Shown here: piece after piece, positions 1-8,595 of the stretch | How the letters are laid out: each line of letters begins with the position of its first letter | How positions within the stretch are numbered: position 1 is the first letter of the stretch | Origin: an uncultured Methylococcaceae bacterium | Lineage (GTDB): Bacteria > Pseudomonadota > Gammaproteobacteria > Methylococcales > Methylomonadaceae | Direction of reading: 5' to 3' | Assembly (NCBI GenBank): GCA_913056195.1 | Contig: CAJXMF010000033.1 | Location: forward strand, 1-35,234 | DNA length: 35,234 nucleotides | Translations under genes and position numbers: made by a program | Notes under the pieces: model-generated | What the model was told of the DNA's origin: nothing | Seen by the model: the letters and a program-made list of their open reading frames with translations, nothing else | Database searches by the model: none

Positions 1-21
1 AAACATGGGTTATCTCTTAAC

Positions 22-87
22 TTAATGGCAGTGAACCTAACCCAGCGTTCTCAAATAGCGTTTAGGAAAGTAAAAGAAGGTTCTGCG
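22..87 (+). repeat. 66-bp dispersed repeat, copy A
   Basis: This stretch matches, in inverted orientation, 28596-28661 with about 60 of 66 positions identical and no gaps by my hand alignment. It ends 17 bp before the stop codon of the minus-strand gene at 105-728. The other copy likewise lies about 12 bp after a stop codon. Part of it (from about position 16 to 33) recurs as a third fragment at 28743-28760. It is a dispersed intergenic repeat of unknown family. Confidence 0.8.
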
Positions 88-104
88 CACCATCAATTAA
101 CCAC

Positions 105-728
105 TTATTCTGACTGCTCAAGCCTGGGTGGGGGCGCCTCGCCCAGGTTTTGCAGCAAGCGCTGTTTTTTATGCGCCAGCCGCTCATGTCGGGCACGGAT
201 AATGTAGCCGGTCAGGCCGCTGCCGGTGGCCACCATGACCATCATGCCTAAGGTGATCAGTTGGCTGACAATCATGACACCCCCTGCAGTCGCGGCCAGA
301 CCAAAGGCCAGGCCGACTTTGAGATTGGCACGGCGATTGGCCTTGCGGGTTTCCTGTTCAATTTTTTGATAACTTTCCTCCAGCATGCGCCGTTTTTCTT
401 GCTCGGCCTTGAGTAATATGCTTTCGCGCTCACGCGCATGCTGATCTTGCAGCGTTAGCTTTTGTTGATCGACTCTGGCTTTTTCCTGTTCGGCTTGTTT
501 GACCAGTCTGGTTTTTTCAGCCGCATGTTTATCCAGTAACAGCTTCAATTCCTCATTGAATAAATTAGAAGCAATCGCTGAAAACCAGAATGCGGTCAAC
601 ACGGCACATATCAAGCCGATGCCGACCAACACCCAGCTTAATTGCATGTCTTCAAGACTCGTCGCGGCGACAACCAACGCCGCCGTGATCAGTTGCAGCA
701 GAATGAGACCAGGTAAAAATGCACGCAT
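105..728 (-). CDS. Membrane protein with central coiled coil, function unknown
   Basis: I do not recognise this 207-residue protein. Two hydrophobic segments lie near residues 4-21 and 33-52. A long charged stretch rich in Lys, Glu, Gln and Arg follows (about 57-130) and should form a coiled coil. One or two further hydrophobic segments (about 135-175) and a basic tail come last. The shape suggests an inner-membrane protein with a cytoplasmic helical arm. I chose the ATG at 728. An in-frame TTG at 794 would add 22 residues, but neither start has a strong ribosome binding site. The gene is divergent from the radical SAM gene, and the 112 bp between them contain a 22-bp palindrome that could control both. 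The reading frame itself is fairly secure; the function is open. Confidence 0.7.
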   Translation of the reverse strand: MRAFLPGLILLQLITAALVVAATSLEDMQLSWVLVGIGLICAVLTAFWFSAIASNLFNEELKLLLDKHAAEKTRLVKQAEQEKARVDQQKLTLQDQHARERESILLKAEQEKRRMLEESYQKIEQETRKANRRANLKVGLAFGLAATAGGVMIVSQLITLGMMVMVATGSGLTGYIIRARHERLAHKKQRLLQNLGEAPPPRLEQSE

Positions 729-816
729 AGTAGAATTATCGGTAAATAAACCATTGGACAGACCATACACTAAAAGTGCCCGCTTAATTGGCAAAATATC
801 GGCTTTGTATCCCTAT

Positions 817-838
817 GTGAAGAGTATATACTCTTCAC
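817..838. promoter_or_regulatory. Perfect 22-bp palindrome before the radical SAM start
   Basis: The half site GTGAAGAGTAT is followed directly by its exact reverse complement, with no spacer. It ends 2 bp before the ATG at 841 and lies between two divergent genes. TATACT at 827-832 inside it resembles a -10 box, with a weak TTGTAT 16 bp upstream. If that box is used, the transcript would begin almost at the ATG and be leaderless, which would fit the lack of a Shine-Dalgarno sequence. An operator overlapping a promoter is the simplest reading. An RNA hairpin blocking translation is the alternative. Confidence 0.65.
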
Positions 839-840
839 GC

Positions 841-2742
841 ATGAACATCCTGCTGCTGACGCCCCCGATGACTCAACTCAATACGCCGTATCCTGCAACG
901 GCTTATCTTACCCGCTTTCTTCGGCAGCAGGGGTATACGGTTGAACAGCGAGATCTGGCCATTGAGCTGTTGCTGGCATTATTGAGTCGTCCCGGCATGG
1001 ATAGCATCTTTGCCGTGGTCGAGAATAATTTTTCTGCCTTTGACGATGCTGAACTCCCCGACAGTATCTATCATTTTTTCAGTCATTTTGAAGCCATCAA
1101 ACGCGCTGTCGAGCCGTGTGTGCGTTTTTTACAAGGCAAGGATCCATCACTGGCGCTGCGTATCGTCAGCCGCCGTTTTCTCCCGGAGGGGCCGGCCTTT
1201 GAAAGCCTTTATCAAATGCAACAGCACACCGACGACGCGCTGTTACAGGCCTTTGGTGAGCTGGGTATTCAGGACCAGGCTAAACATCTGGCCACGCTGT
1301 TTATCAATGATGTCTGCGATGTCATCAAAACCGGTGTAGACCCTTTATTTGAAGTCTCGCGCTATGGCGAACAGCTGGCCGCGTCCGCACCGTCATTTGA
1401 CAATCTGTATCAACAGCTTCAACAGCCTGAAACCCTGGTTCAAGCCACCCTTGAACAATGTCTGCATCCACATTTACAAGACACCCAACCCGATCTGCTC
1501 GGCATTACGGTGCCGTTTCCGGGCAATCTTCTGGGCGCATTACAGATTGCGAAAATCTGCCGCCGTATCCGTCCCCAGTGCAAAATCGCCTTGGGTGGTG
1601 GCTATGTCAATACCGAATTACGCGATTTGAAAGACCCCGGAATTTTTGAATTTGTCGATTTCATCACTCTGGATGATGGCGAACGCCCGCTGTTGAATTT
1701 ACTCGATTATCTGCAAGGAAAATGCGCGACCAGCAATTTATGCCGCACCTATAGATTGGAAAACCAGCGTTTGGTCTATCATTCACAAGATACCTCACAG
1801 GTTGATTTCCCCCACCAGCAAACAGGCTACCCCAGTTATGCGGGGCTGGCACTGGATCAATACTTATCGCTTTGCGAAATGCTCAACCCCATGCACAGGA
1901 TATGGAGTGATGGGCGCTGGAATAAACTCACCATCGCACATGGTTGTTATTGGAAAAAATGCAGCTTCTGCGATATCAGTCTGGATTATATAGGCCATTA
2001 CGACGAAGCCGGGGCCGAAATTATTGCCGACCGAATGGAACAAATCATCGCCGAGACCGGACAGACGGGATTCCATTTTGTAGATGAGGCCGCGCCACCT
2101 AAATTACTGTTTGCGCTGGCTGAGACATTACTGGCTCGCAACCTGGTAGTCACTTGGTGGGGCAATATCCGCTTTGAAAAAACATTTAATGCCGAGCGCT
2201 GCCAGTTACTGGCCGACGCCGGCTGTATCGCTGTCAGTGGCGGCCTTGAAGTCGCCTCCGACCGTCTGCTCAAACTTATGCAAAAAGGCGTCAGTGTTGA
2301 ACAGGTCGCGCGGGTAACGCGAAATTTTGTTGATGCCGGGATTCTGGTTCATGCCTATCTCATGTATGGCTTTCCTAGCCAGACGACCCAAGAAACCATT
2401 GATGCGCTGGAAATGGTACGCCAGATGATGCTGTATCAATGTTTTCAGTCTGCCTACTGGCACCGCTTTGCCGCCACGGTTCACAGCCCTGTCGGGAGAA
2501 ACCCGCAACAGTTCGGCATTACCCTGTTGCCTGAAACCAATCGAACCTTCTCCGAAAATGGTATTGATTTTCATGACCCGGTTAATACAGACCATGCTAT
2601 GTTAGGTCGCGGCCTTAAAAAGGCTCTGTACAATTATATGCTGGGCATGGGCCTTGAGTATCCGGTAAGCTTCTGGTTTGACCACCCTGTACCGGAAACG
2701 GACATCGACCCTGATTTTATTCGTAAGGCTATCGAAAAATGA
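841..2742 (+). CDS. B12-binding-type radical SAM protein
   Basis: The 633-residue protein has the layout of cobalamin-domain radical SAM enzymes. The N-terminus is Rossmann-like (ILLLTPP near residue 3, then GGGY and DDGE motifs near 260-290), and a radical SAM barrel follows. The cluster cysteines are C369, C374 and C377, a CX4CX2C spacing rather than the usual CX3CX2C. FVDEAAPP and GGLE downstream fit the barrel. I see no DxHxxG motif, so cobalamin binding is uncertain. The frame is open upstream to 499, but the ATG at 841 begins the conserved N-terminus. The stop overlaps the start of the next gene by 4 bp (ATGA), so the two are probably translationally coupled. The substrate is unknown; a lipid or acyl substrate is suggested only by the hot-dog neighbour. 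Confidence 0.88.
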   Translation: MNILLLTPPMTQLNTPYPATAYLTRFLRQQGYTVEQRDLAIELLLALLSRPGMDSIFAVVENNFSAFDDAELPDSIYHFFSHFEAIKRAVEPCVRFLQGKDPSLALRIVSRRFLPEGPAFESLYQMQQHTDDALLQAFGELGIQDQAKHLATLFINDVCDVIKTGVDPLFEVSRYGEQLAASAPSFDNLYQQLQQPETLVQATLEQCLHPHLQDTQPDLLGITVPFPGNLLGALQIAKICRRIRPQCKIALGGGYVNTELRDLKDPGIFEFVDFITLDDGERPLLNLLDYLQGKCATSNLCRTYRLENQRLVYHSQDTSQVDFPHQQTGYPSYAGLALDQYLSLCEMLNPMHRIWSDGRWNKLTIAHGCYWKKCSFCDISLDYIGHYDEAGAEIIADRMEQIIAETGQTGFHFVDEAAPPKLLFALAETLLARNLVVTWWGNIRFEKTFNAERCQLLADAGCIAVSGGLEVASDRLLKLMQKGVSVEQVARVTRNFVDAGILVHAYLMYGFPSQTTQETIDALEMVRQMMLYQCFQSAYWHRFAATVHSPVGRNPQQFGITLLPETNRTFSENGIDFHDPVNTDHAMLGRGLKKALYNYMLGMGLEYPVSFWFDHPVPETDIDPDFIRKAIEK

Positions 2743-3665
2743 TCCAAAATACCTTTTCTTTCGATCAGATTCACCTGGAAGTCGCCCGCAATGCTTCTGA
2801 TGATTTCAATCTGTTTCATGACAAACACAAATGGTCACAAATCACCCATAACCCGTTTAAAGGCCCTATTGTTCTGGGCTTTCAGCTCAATACCCTGATT
2901 GAGTATCAGTTTTACTTGCATCGCATGGCGCATCATGAAAACCAGATTATCGAGGAGAATCAACTGCGCTTCAGCAATTATCAAATCACCTTTGTCAACG
3001 CCTTAAGGCCTCAGCAAAACTTTGAATTGATCCTGAAGAAAACCCTGATCCAGACCATTCCCGAACTGAGCCTGACTAACCGGATCGCCATTAAAGCAGA
3101 GAATAAGACTATTTTACTGGGCTACAAGAAAGAAACGTCCGCGCCATTGTTTTTAGCGAGCACCGATCTTAACGCATTACCCGATTTAAATGCCTTGCCG
3201 GATAAAAGCGCTGTACCCGATACGCCTTTTTTTCTGAAACGAAAATTCATCAACAAAGGCAATGTCAAAAATTTTCTGGCCGGCTCCTTAGCTGAACCGT
3301 CAGACTATTTTGACGAACTCGCCCATATGGCACGGTATCCTGAAATATTTCCATGCAGCCTGAGCTCCGGCGCCTTGCTCGAAAAAGCACAGATGGAAGG
3401 CCATGATTTTAAACAAAATCCAATGGTCTACACCTCGCATGAGATTTCGGTGGATCGTCACATTCTCAAGCAGGTTAAAGATAATGAAAAATTGCATATT
3501 CTGGTTCACCAACATCCAGAATCACCCCGCAATACCTTAAACCAAACCGACATCCAGCTCAGAAGCTATGACTGCTTCGGTCTGCTGAAAAACAACGATG
3601 TCCTGTTCCGAATTCGGCTGAACCTTGCCCCCTTAGAAGGCATCTTAAAGAATCTTAAACGCTGA
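2739..3665 (+). CDS. MaoC-like (hot-dog fold) protein, possible double hot-dog
   Basis: The 308-residue protein begins with a segment like the MaoC/(R)-hydratase family. ASDDFNLFH near residues 19-27 carries an Asp22-X4-His27 pair, in the spacing of the catalytic dyad of (R)-specific enoyl-CoA hydratases. A hydrophobic helix (GPIVLGFQLN) follows, as in that family. The second half (about 165-308) could be a second hot-dog domain, but similarity is weak. A linker near residues 140-160 repeats LNALPD. The start overlaps the radical SAM stop by 4 bp. Hydration or dehydration of an acyl thioester is the likely reaction type, inferred from the dyad. The substrate, and whether it is free CoA or a carrier protein, cannot be told. 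Confidence 0.65.
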   Translation: MIQNTFSFDQIHLEVARNASDDFNLFHDKHKWSQITHNPFKGPIVLGFQLNTLIEYQFYLHRMAHHENQIIEENQLRFSNYQITFVNALRPQQNFELILKKTLIQTIPELSLTNRIAIKAENKTILLGYKKETSAPLFLASTDLNALPDLNALPDKSAVPDTPFFLKRKFINKGNVKNFLAGSLAEPSDYFDELAHMARYPEIFPCSLSSGALLEKAQMEGHDFKQNPMVYTSHEISVDRHILKQVKDNEKLHILVHQHPESPRNTLNQTDIQLRSYDCFGLLKNNDVLFRIRLNLAPLEGILKNLKR

Positions 3666-3769
3666 CGATATCCGGCGTAGTGATAATGATGACTTGCATT
3701 GTCCCCCTTTAAGCGTTTAGTATCAGAACAACCCAGTATAAAAGTTAGACTCATCTTCGGAGAAGCGCT

Positions 3770-6004
3770 ATGAGTGAAAATTTTACCGATATTGCCGGCC
3801 ATCCGATCACCGAAACAGATATTAACATGCTATTACTCGGTTTTAATTTAAAAGACCGTTATCAGATGCCACCTGAGGCCATGGGCTCCCATAAACCAGC
3901 GGATGCTTCAGGACTCCTACAAAAAGATGCCTTTAAAGCATTGGGTTTAAATCCAGACCGCTCAATCCGCGAGCAATTGGGCGGGCCGAAAAATTACACG
4001 TATCAAATTCATAAATCAAAATCTGATAACACGGTCTTTTATCTGAAACTTGAACCGGATGACAACAGCAATTCTATCCTGTGGTACAAATTCACAGCAA
4101 AGCCCAATATAGATCCTGCCCGTGCACCCACTGTGACAGATGAACAAATTGCCCAAACTGAACGTGCCGCCGAGACACTGAGCCAACTCTCTTATGCATT
4201 GGCGCCCTATAATATTCCGCCAAAACATCTACAAATCGCCCTGGCGACAAGCGACCGATCGCTAATTGGCGAGGATATGGCGCGCATCAACAAGGCCGGC
4301 CAATTACCCCAGTTTTCAGAGGACGTAATCAATGCCGTCATGCCGCCCGAAAAGAACCAGGATGGCACGGATGCAACAACCGAACAGATTGAAGCCAATA
4401 AAATTCGTAACGAAATCATGGCCGACAATCTGCATGCCACAATTCTCAGTGAATTATTATTGCATCAAAAAGCGACTCTAAACGATGGACGCGTCTATAA
4501 AACGCCCGACACAATTGCTAATGAAGTTGATGACAAGTTAAAGCAACTCAACCAGCTCCGCAAAGATCTGAATATCCCCAGCATGGAGCCCATGTATTAC
4601 AGCATTGACAAACAAATGGCGCTTTTCAGCAGCGGCCAACCCTATCACCGAAACGATATTATCCGTTATGAGGTATTAAACAAAATTCAGGAAATCGTCA
4701 CCCCTGAAGCCGACATGAGCGAGCCGGAATTTGTCTGGGGTAATCGTGTGGTGTTCATGGCTGATGGCTTTAAGGCCTTTAATCAACGTCTGGCAGACAT
4801 TGACCGCCTGATTGCGCTGGCTGAATCCGGTAAATCTGTGACTTATGATTATACGGTTTGGAAGCACTATGACGATAAACCAGCCGACCCACATCATCTA
4901 GGCGTTAAACTGCGTGACAAATTATTACAATTAGCCGATGCCGGTGCTCAGTGTCACATAACCGTGGATAGAACTGTCGCATTTCGCGACCCTACGGTGA
5001 TTGTCGTCGATCCGGATAGCGGAACCGTTTTAGGGGGCCTGCTGGCGCCGCTTGCTGAACATCCGAATATCAATCTCAGTTTTTTTAACAATGATGAACG
5101 CGGTACACCAGGCGACTCCAATCATTCAAAATCAGCCGTTGCCGATGGCTATCAAAAAGATGCTTCAGCAATCGTGGGTGGCCGAAATATTCATGGCAGT
5201 TATTTTTTCGATTGGCTGGATGGAGAGTTTTTTATTGAAGGTGAACTCGCACAATCCGTACAAAAAGCAGAAGATGATATGTGGATTCAACAAGCCCGCA
5301 TGCATCAGAAACCCAATCTCATCCGTCAAAACACAGGCTTTCAAAAGCCGGATAAAAAAGGCGATATTATCGGACTGGCAACACATGAAATGCCTGGGCC
5401 TGATTCGACCTTCAACGGCCTTATCGGCGTATTAAGTGGCTTTGAAATTTCCGGATTTGAATTCACCTTGATACAGGCTTATGTTTTACCGCCCATTCCC
5501 GGTGCAAAAATCGACCCTACCCTGGAAGTCATAAAACGCGCTGTTCGAGATGGCCGCATTATCAATATTGTGACTAACTCACCTGAAACCATCGATGTTC
5601 CTCAAATCAGCAGCGCCATCGTCAAATATGCCGCACATCTGCTCGAACAGGTCAATAATATGCCGGATGCAAGTGGCGCCCTGCGTATATTCATGAAAAA
5701 GAAATGGGACGGCATCGGCGGCGGCACACTGCATGCCAAAATTGCTTATGATGATAAATGGTATGTCAGCGATACCAGCAACAATCTTCATGCCAATGGC
5801 TTTTTACAACACGAAAGCCAACGTTATTATTTAGATGACGAACTGAACGAACCGGTACGAGCATGGGGCAAACGGCTTATCGAACGCTGTGATATGTACA
5901 CGGCGCCACAGCAACTTTGGGATATAGCGAAAAAAATCGATGCTTCTAACGCATTAAATCCGGCGCTTAATGCATTGCTGACTTTATTTCCTTATCAGGT
6001 GTAA
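3770..6004 (+). CDS. Phospholipase D superfamily protein, two HKD motifs
   Basis: The 744-residue protein has two HxKxxxxD motifs: H452/K454/D459, followed by GGRNI as in cardiolipin synthases and phospholipases D, and H655/K657/D662, followed by SNN. Two complete motifs in one chain would form one active site. The first 400 or so residues are unlike anything I recognise and are mostly soluble and charged, with no signal peptide or obvious membrane segment. The family cleaves or transfers phosphodiesters of lipids or nucleic acids through a phospho-His intermediate; the substrate here is unknown. A GGAG-like ribosome binding site precedes the ATG. The next gene, a serine hydrolase, starts 13 bp after the stop, so the two probably form an operon. 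Confidence 0.82.
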   Translation: MSENFTDIAGHPITETDINMLLLGFNLKDRYQMPPEAMGSHKPADASGLLQKDAFKALGLNPDRSIREQLGGPKNYTYQIHKSKSDNTVFYLKLEPDDNSNSILWYKFTAKPNIDPARAPTVTDEQIAQTERAAETLSQLSYALAPYNIPPKHLQIALATSDRSLIGEDMARINKAGQLPQFSEDVINAVMPPEKNQDGTDATTEQIEANKIRNEIMADNLHATILSELLLHQKATLNDGRVYKTPDTIANEVDDKLKQLNQLRKDLNIPSMEPMYYSIDKQMALFSSGQPYHRNDIIRYEVLNKIQEIVTPEADMSEPEFVWGNRVVFMADGFKAFNQRLADIDRLIALAESGKSVTYDYTVWKHYDDKPADPHHLGVKLRDKLLQLADAGAQCHITVDRTVAFRDPTVIVVDPDSGTVLGGLLAPLAEHPNINLSFFNNDERGTPGDSNHSKSAVADGYQKDASAIVGGRNIHGSYFFDWLDGEFFIEGELAQSVQKAEDDMWIQQARMHQKPNLIRQNTGFQKPDKKGDIIGLATHEMPGPDSTFNGLIGVLSGFEISGFEFTLIQAYVLPPIPGAKIDPTLEVIKRAVRDGRIINIVTNSPETIDVPQISSAIVKYAAHLLEQVNNMPDASGALRIFMKKKWDGIGGGTLHAKIAYDDKWYVSDTSNNLHANGFLQHESQRYYLDDELNEPVRAWGKRLIERCDMYTAPQQLWDIAKKIDASNALNPALNALLTLFPYQV

Positions 6005-6017
6005 CAGGAGCCTTATC

Positions 6018-7235
6018 ATGTCTATACGTTATTTTGCGACTAACCGCGATAATGAGAATTTAGGCCAAAATGAAAATCGGGATAAACGCATCAAATTACA
6101 ACGAGGCGGTTATCATTTTGTCGATATGCGTAACTATATGTCCCATTACCTGGCCGAAGTTGAAAATGAAACAATCCCGACTTCAGCTAATGTTACCGAC
6201 TCTCAAACCGAAGTCATGGATAACTATCTCGCCAATCCACGCATCGGAAATGTTGTCGTCTGTGTACATGGTTTTAATGTTAAGTTTCATGATGCGCAGA
6301 CCTGGTTCAGTATTTTGACTGATTCCATGCGCCATACGTCCGGCCTGCAGAATACTCTGATAACTGACCCGCTCGACGGTGGCAAAGATCAAAAAAAACT
6401 ACACGCCAAATCTGTAAAACCGGGTAGCCTGACTGCTTTTATCGGTTTTTCCTGGCCCTCTAATGGCAATGTCTTCAGTTACAATAGCGACCAGACGGAA
6501 GCTATACGTTCTGCCACCAGCCTCGCTAATTTAATCGCACGCTTGCGCCTGTTACCCAACCAGCCCTCTATTAACCTGCTTTGTCACAGCATGGGTAATT
6601 TCCTCACCTGTCATATGCTTCGGCAGTTAGTCAATCAGGAAATTCTGCCCCAGCCATCCTTAACCAGTCCCGAACAAACTCAATACTTTGATGATTTGAA
6701 AAAACGTATTCACCGTTTGAGTCGATCTGACGAGAAAAATAACAACTGGAAAGATTTATTTTTTGTCGACCGCTACATCATGTTAGCGCCTGACATCGAA
6801 CGCCGCCATGTCAGCAAATGTATAGAAGACCCTAAGACTTTACACACCAACCAGGAACAAGCCAGCTATGTCGGGCCATTTTTCAGCGGCTTATGGCATT
6901 TAGTCGGCGAAGCGCACAATTTTTATTCCCGCTTTGATAGCGCCCTGGCCATATCCAATATCGAAAAAGACGCCCGTAAAGTCGCTGTTGGGGCTAAAGA
7001 CATTTTAGATAATTTAACCTTCAACCTATTAGATTTTTTGCAACGTAACCCTGATCAAAAATGGGAACAACGCTTAGGTGCAACGCAACAGCCCATCAAT
7101 GCTCCCGGCAATATGCATTCATACAATGCGGTGGAAATCTCCGGCCGAAAAATCAATCATAGTGATTATATTGATAGTCATGAAATCGTCACGGCTATTG
7201 CAGATATTTTAACATCACCGATTAAACGGAAATAA
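6018..7235 (+). CDS. DUF900-type alpha/beta hydrolase
   Basis: The 405-residue protein fits the DUF900 (PF05990) alpha/beta hydrolase family. VCVHGFNVKF forms the oxyanion-side HGFN motif, FSWPSNG follows, CHSMGN carries the presumed nucleophile Ser191, and LAPDIE carries a candidate acid. A C-terminal His near HSDYIDSHE could complete the triad. The nucleophile elbow has Cys where GxSxG enzymes have the first Gly, and DUF900 members commonly have Ala there. No signal peptide is evident. An AGGAG site precedes the ATG. The gene directly follows the phospholipase D gene, which suggests joint action on a lipid or ester. Members of both families also occur among secreted antibacterial lipases, but no secretion or immunity gene is seen here. 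Confidence 0.8.
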   Translation: MSIRYFATNRDNENLGQNENRDKRIKLQRGGYHFVDMRNYMSHYLAEVENETIPTSANVTDSQTEVMDNYLANPRIGNVVVCVHGFNVKFHDAQTWFSILTDSMRHTSGLQNTLITDPLDGGKDQKKLHAKSVKPGSLTAFIGFSWPSNGNVFSYNSDQTEAIRSATSLANLIARLRLLPNQPSINLLCHSMGNFLTCHMLRQLVNQEILPQPSLTSPEQTQYFDDLKKRIHRLSRSDEKNNNWKDLFFVDRYIMLAPDIERRHVSKCIEDPKTLHTNQEQASYVGPFFSGLWHLVGEAHNFYSRFDSALAISNIEKDARKVAVGAKDILDNLTFNLLDFLQRNPDQKWEQRLGATQQPINAPGNMHSYNAVEISGRKINHSDYIDSHEIVTAIADILTSPIKRK

Positions 7236-7398
7236 TATTTGTCCTTAAATAATACAGGTGGTTTAATAAGCTTTCAGACCATCCATCAAGTTTTGCTAAC
7301 ACTATGTATTCCAGCAGTCCAAAACAGCATCGTTACAATTGGCCCTTTGACATGCATCCCAAAGTGCCTTTCACGCTGAAACTCACGGTATAAACGAT

Positions 7399-8595
7399 AT
7401 GCGAGCCATTCTTCTCATTATCAATACCGGCTCATCCAGTATCAAATTTGCTGTTTTTTCAGCGCAACAACTCAGCTGTTTATACCGGGGACAAATCCAG
7501 GGTATTGGCATCACGGAAGGTTCTTATTTCTCAGTTCAGAACTTAAACGACAACAACCCGCCAACCAAACAAAAAACGGTCGCCGACACCCATCGACAAG
7601 CCCTGGCAACACTGATGCAGTGGCTGGCGGATCATCTTGCCGACTTTCATTTACAGGCTGTCGGCCACCGTATTGTTCATGGTGGTCATCAATTTACACA
7701 ACCTGTGGTCATTGATGCCGACGTTATGCAACAGTTGCGCAAACTGATTCCACTGGCCCCGCTGCATCAACCGCATAATCTGGCCGCTATCGACATCTTG
7801 CAACACCTGCATCCTGATTTAACACAGGTCGGCTGTTTTGATACGGCCTTTCATCATACTCAACCTAAAGTCGCGCAAACCTTTGCCTTACCGAAAGACT
7901 TGTTTACAGAAGGCGTCCGCAGCTACGGGTTTCATGGTTTATCTTATGAATATATCGCTAACGTCCTGCCGGATTATGCCGGCGTTGCCGACACCGGTAA
8001 AACGGTTATCGCTCACCTTGGACAAGGTGCCAGTCTGTGCGCCTTACAGAACCAGAAAAGCCTGGCGACGACCATGACTTTTACGCCGCTTGACGGCCTG
8101 CCTATGGGAACCCGTTGCGGCGCGATAGATCCGGCTATCGTGCTGTATCTGCTCCGGCAAAAACAACTTTCGCTGACCGAAGTTTCCGATATGCTGCACT
8201 ATCAATCGGGGCTTCTCGGCTTATCGGGCATCAGCGGTGACATGCAGATTTTACTCAATAGCGACCATCCCGATGCCGCATTTGCGATTGACGCCTATGT
8301 CTATCGCATCGTTTGCGCTATCGGCTCGATGACAGCGGCTATTCAAGGACTCGACAACCTGGTTTTCAGTGCCGGAATTGGCGAACATGCGCCGCTGATT
8401 CGCGCAAAGATTTGCCAGGGACTTGGCTGGTTGGGCGTTAAGCTCGATGACAGCGCCAACCGCGAAAATGCGACAAAAATAAGCGGCCAACACAGTACCG
8501 TCAACATCTGGGTCATCCCCACGAATGAAGAAAAAATGATTGCAATACATACCCATTCATTAACTCATGGAAAAACCAATGAAGCAACCGACTGA
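7399..8595 (+). CDS. ackA: Acetate kinase
   Basis: This interconverts acetyl-phosphate plus ADP with acetate plus ATP in the cytoplasm. At 398 residues it has the usual family length. Visible signatures are NTGSSSIKF at residues 9-17, GHRIVHGG with Arg91 (the conserved substrate arginine), [10 protein letters not shown], the [10 protein letters not shown] loop, and GLSGISGDM. The ATG at 7399 has no strong ribosome binding site. The gene overlaps the phosphoketolase start by 17 bp, so the two are almost certainly co-translated. With phosphoketolase upstream in the pathway it would capture acetyl-phosphate energy as ATP. It is the first gene of an eight-gene cluster, behind 163 bp of non-coding DNA in which I found no convincing promoter. 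Confidence 0.97.
   Translation: MRAILLIINTGSSSIKFAVFSAQQLSCLYRGQIQGIGITEGSYFSVQNLNDNNPPTKQKTVADTHRQALATLMQWLADHLADFHLQAVGHRIVHGGHQFTQPVVIDADVMQQLRKLIPLAPLHQPHNLAAIDILQHLHPDLTQVGCFDTAFHHTQPKVAQTFALPKDLFTEGVRSYGFHGLSYEYIANVLPDYAGVADTGKTVIAHLGQGASLCALQNQKSLATTMTFTPLDGLPMGTRCGAIDPAIVLYLLRQKQLSLTEVSDMLHYQSGLLGLSGISGDMQILLNSDHPDAAFAIDAYVYRIVCAIGSMTAAIQGLDNLVFSAGIGEHAPLIRAKICQGLGWLGVKLDDSANRENATKISGQHSTVNIWVIPTNEEKMIAIHTHSLTHGKTNEATD

Noticed and set aside
499-840. N-terminal extension of the radical SAM reading frame
   Set aside because: The open frame continues upstream but overlaps the opposite-strand membrane protein gene, and conserved radical SAM sequence begins at the ATG at 841.
2206-2595. 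129-codon minus-strand frame opposite the radical SAM gene
   Set aside because: It lies wholly inside a well-supported gene and has no recognisable motif; it is a shadow frame.
7347-7352. TTGACA as a -35 box upstream of ackA
   Set aside because: No acceptable -10 sequence occurs 16-18 bp downstream; TATAAA at 7390 is too far away and too close to the ATG.
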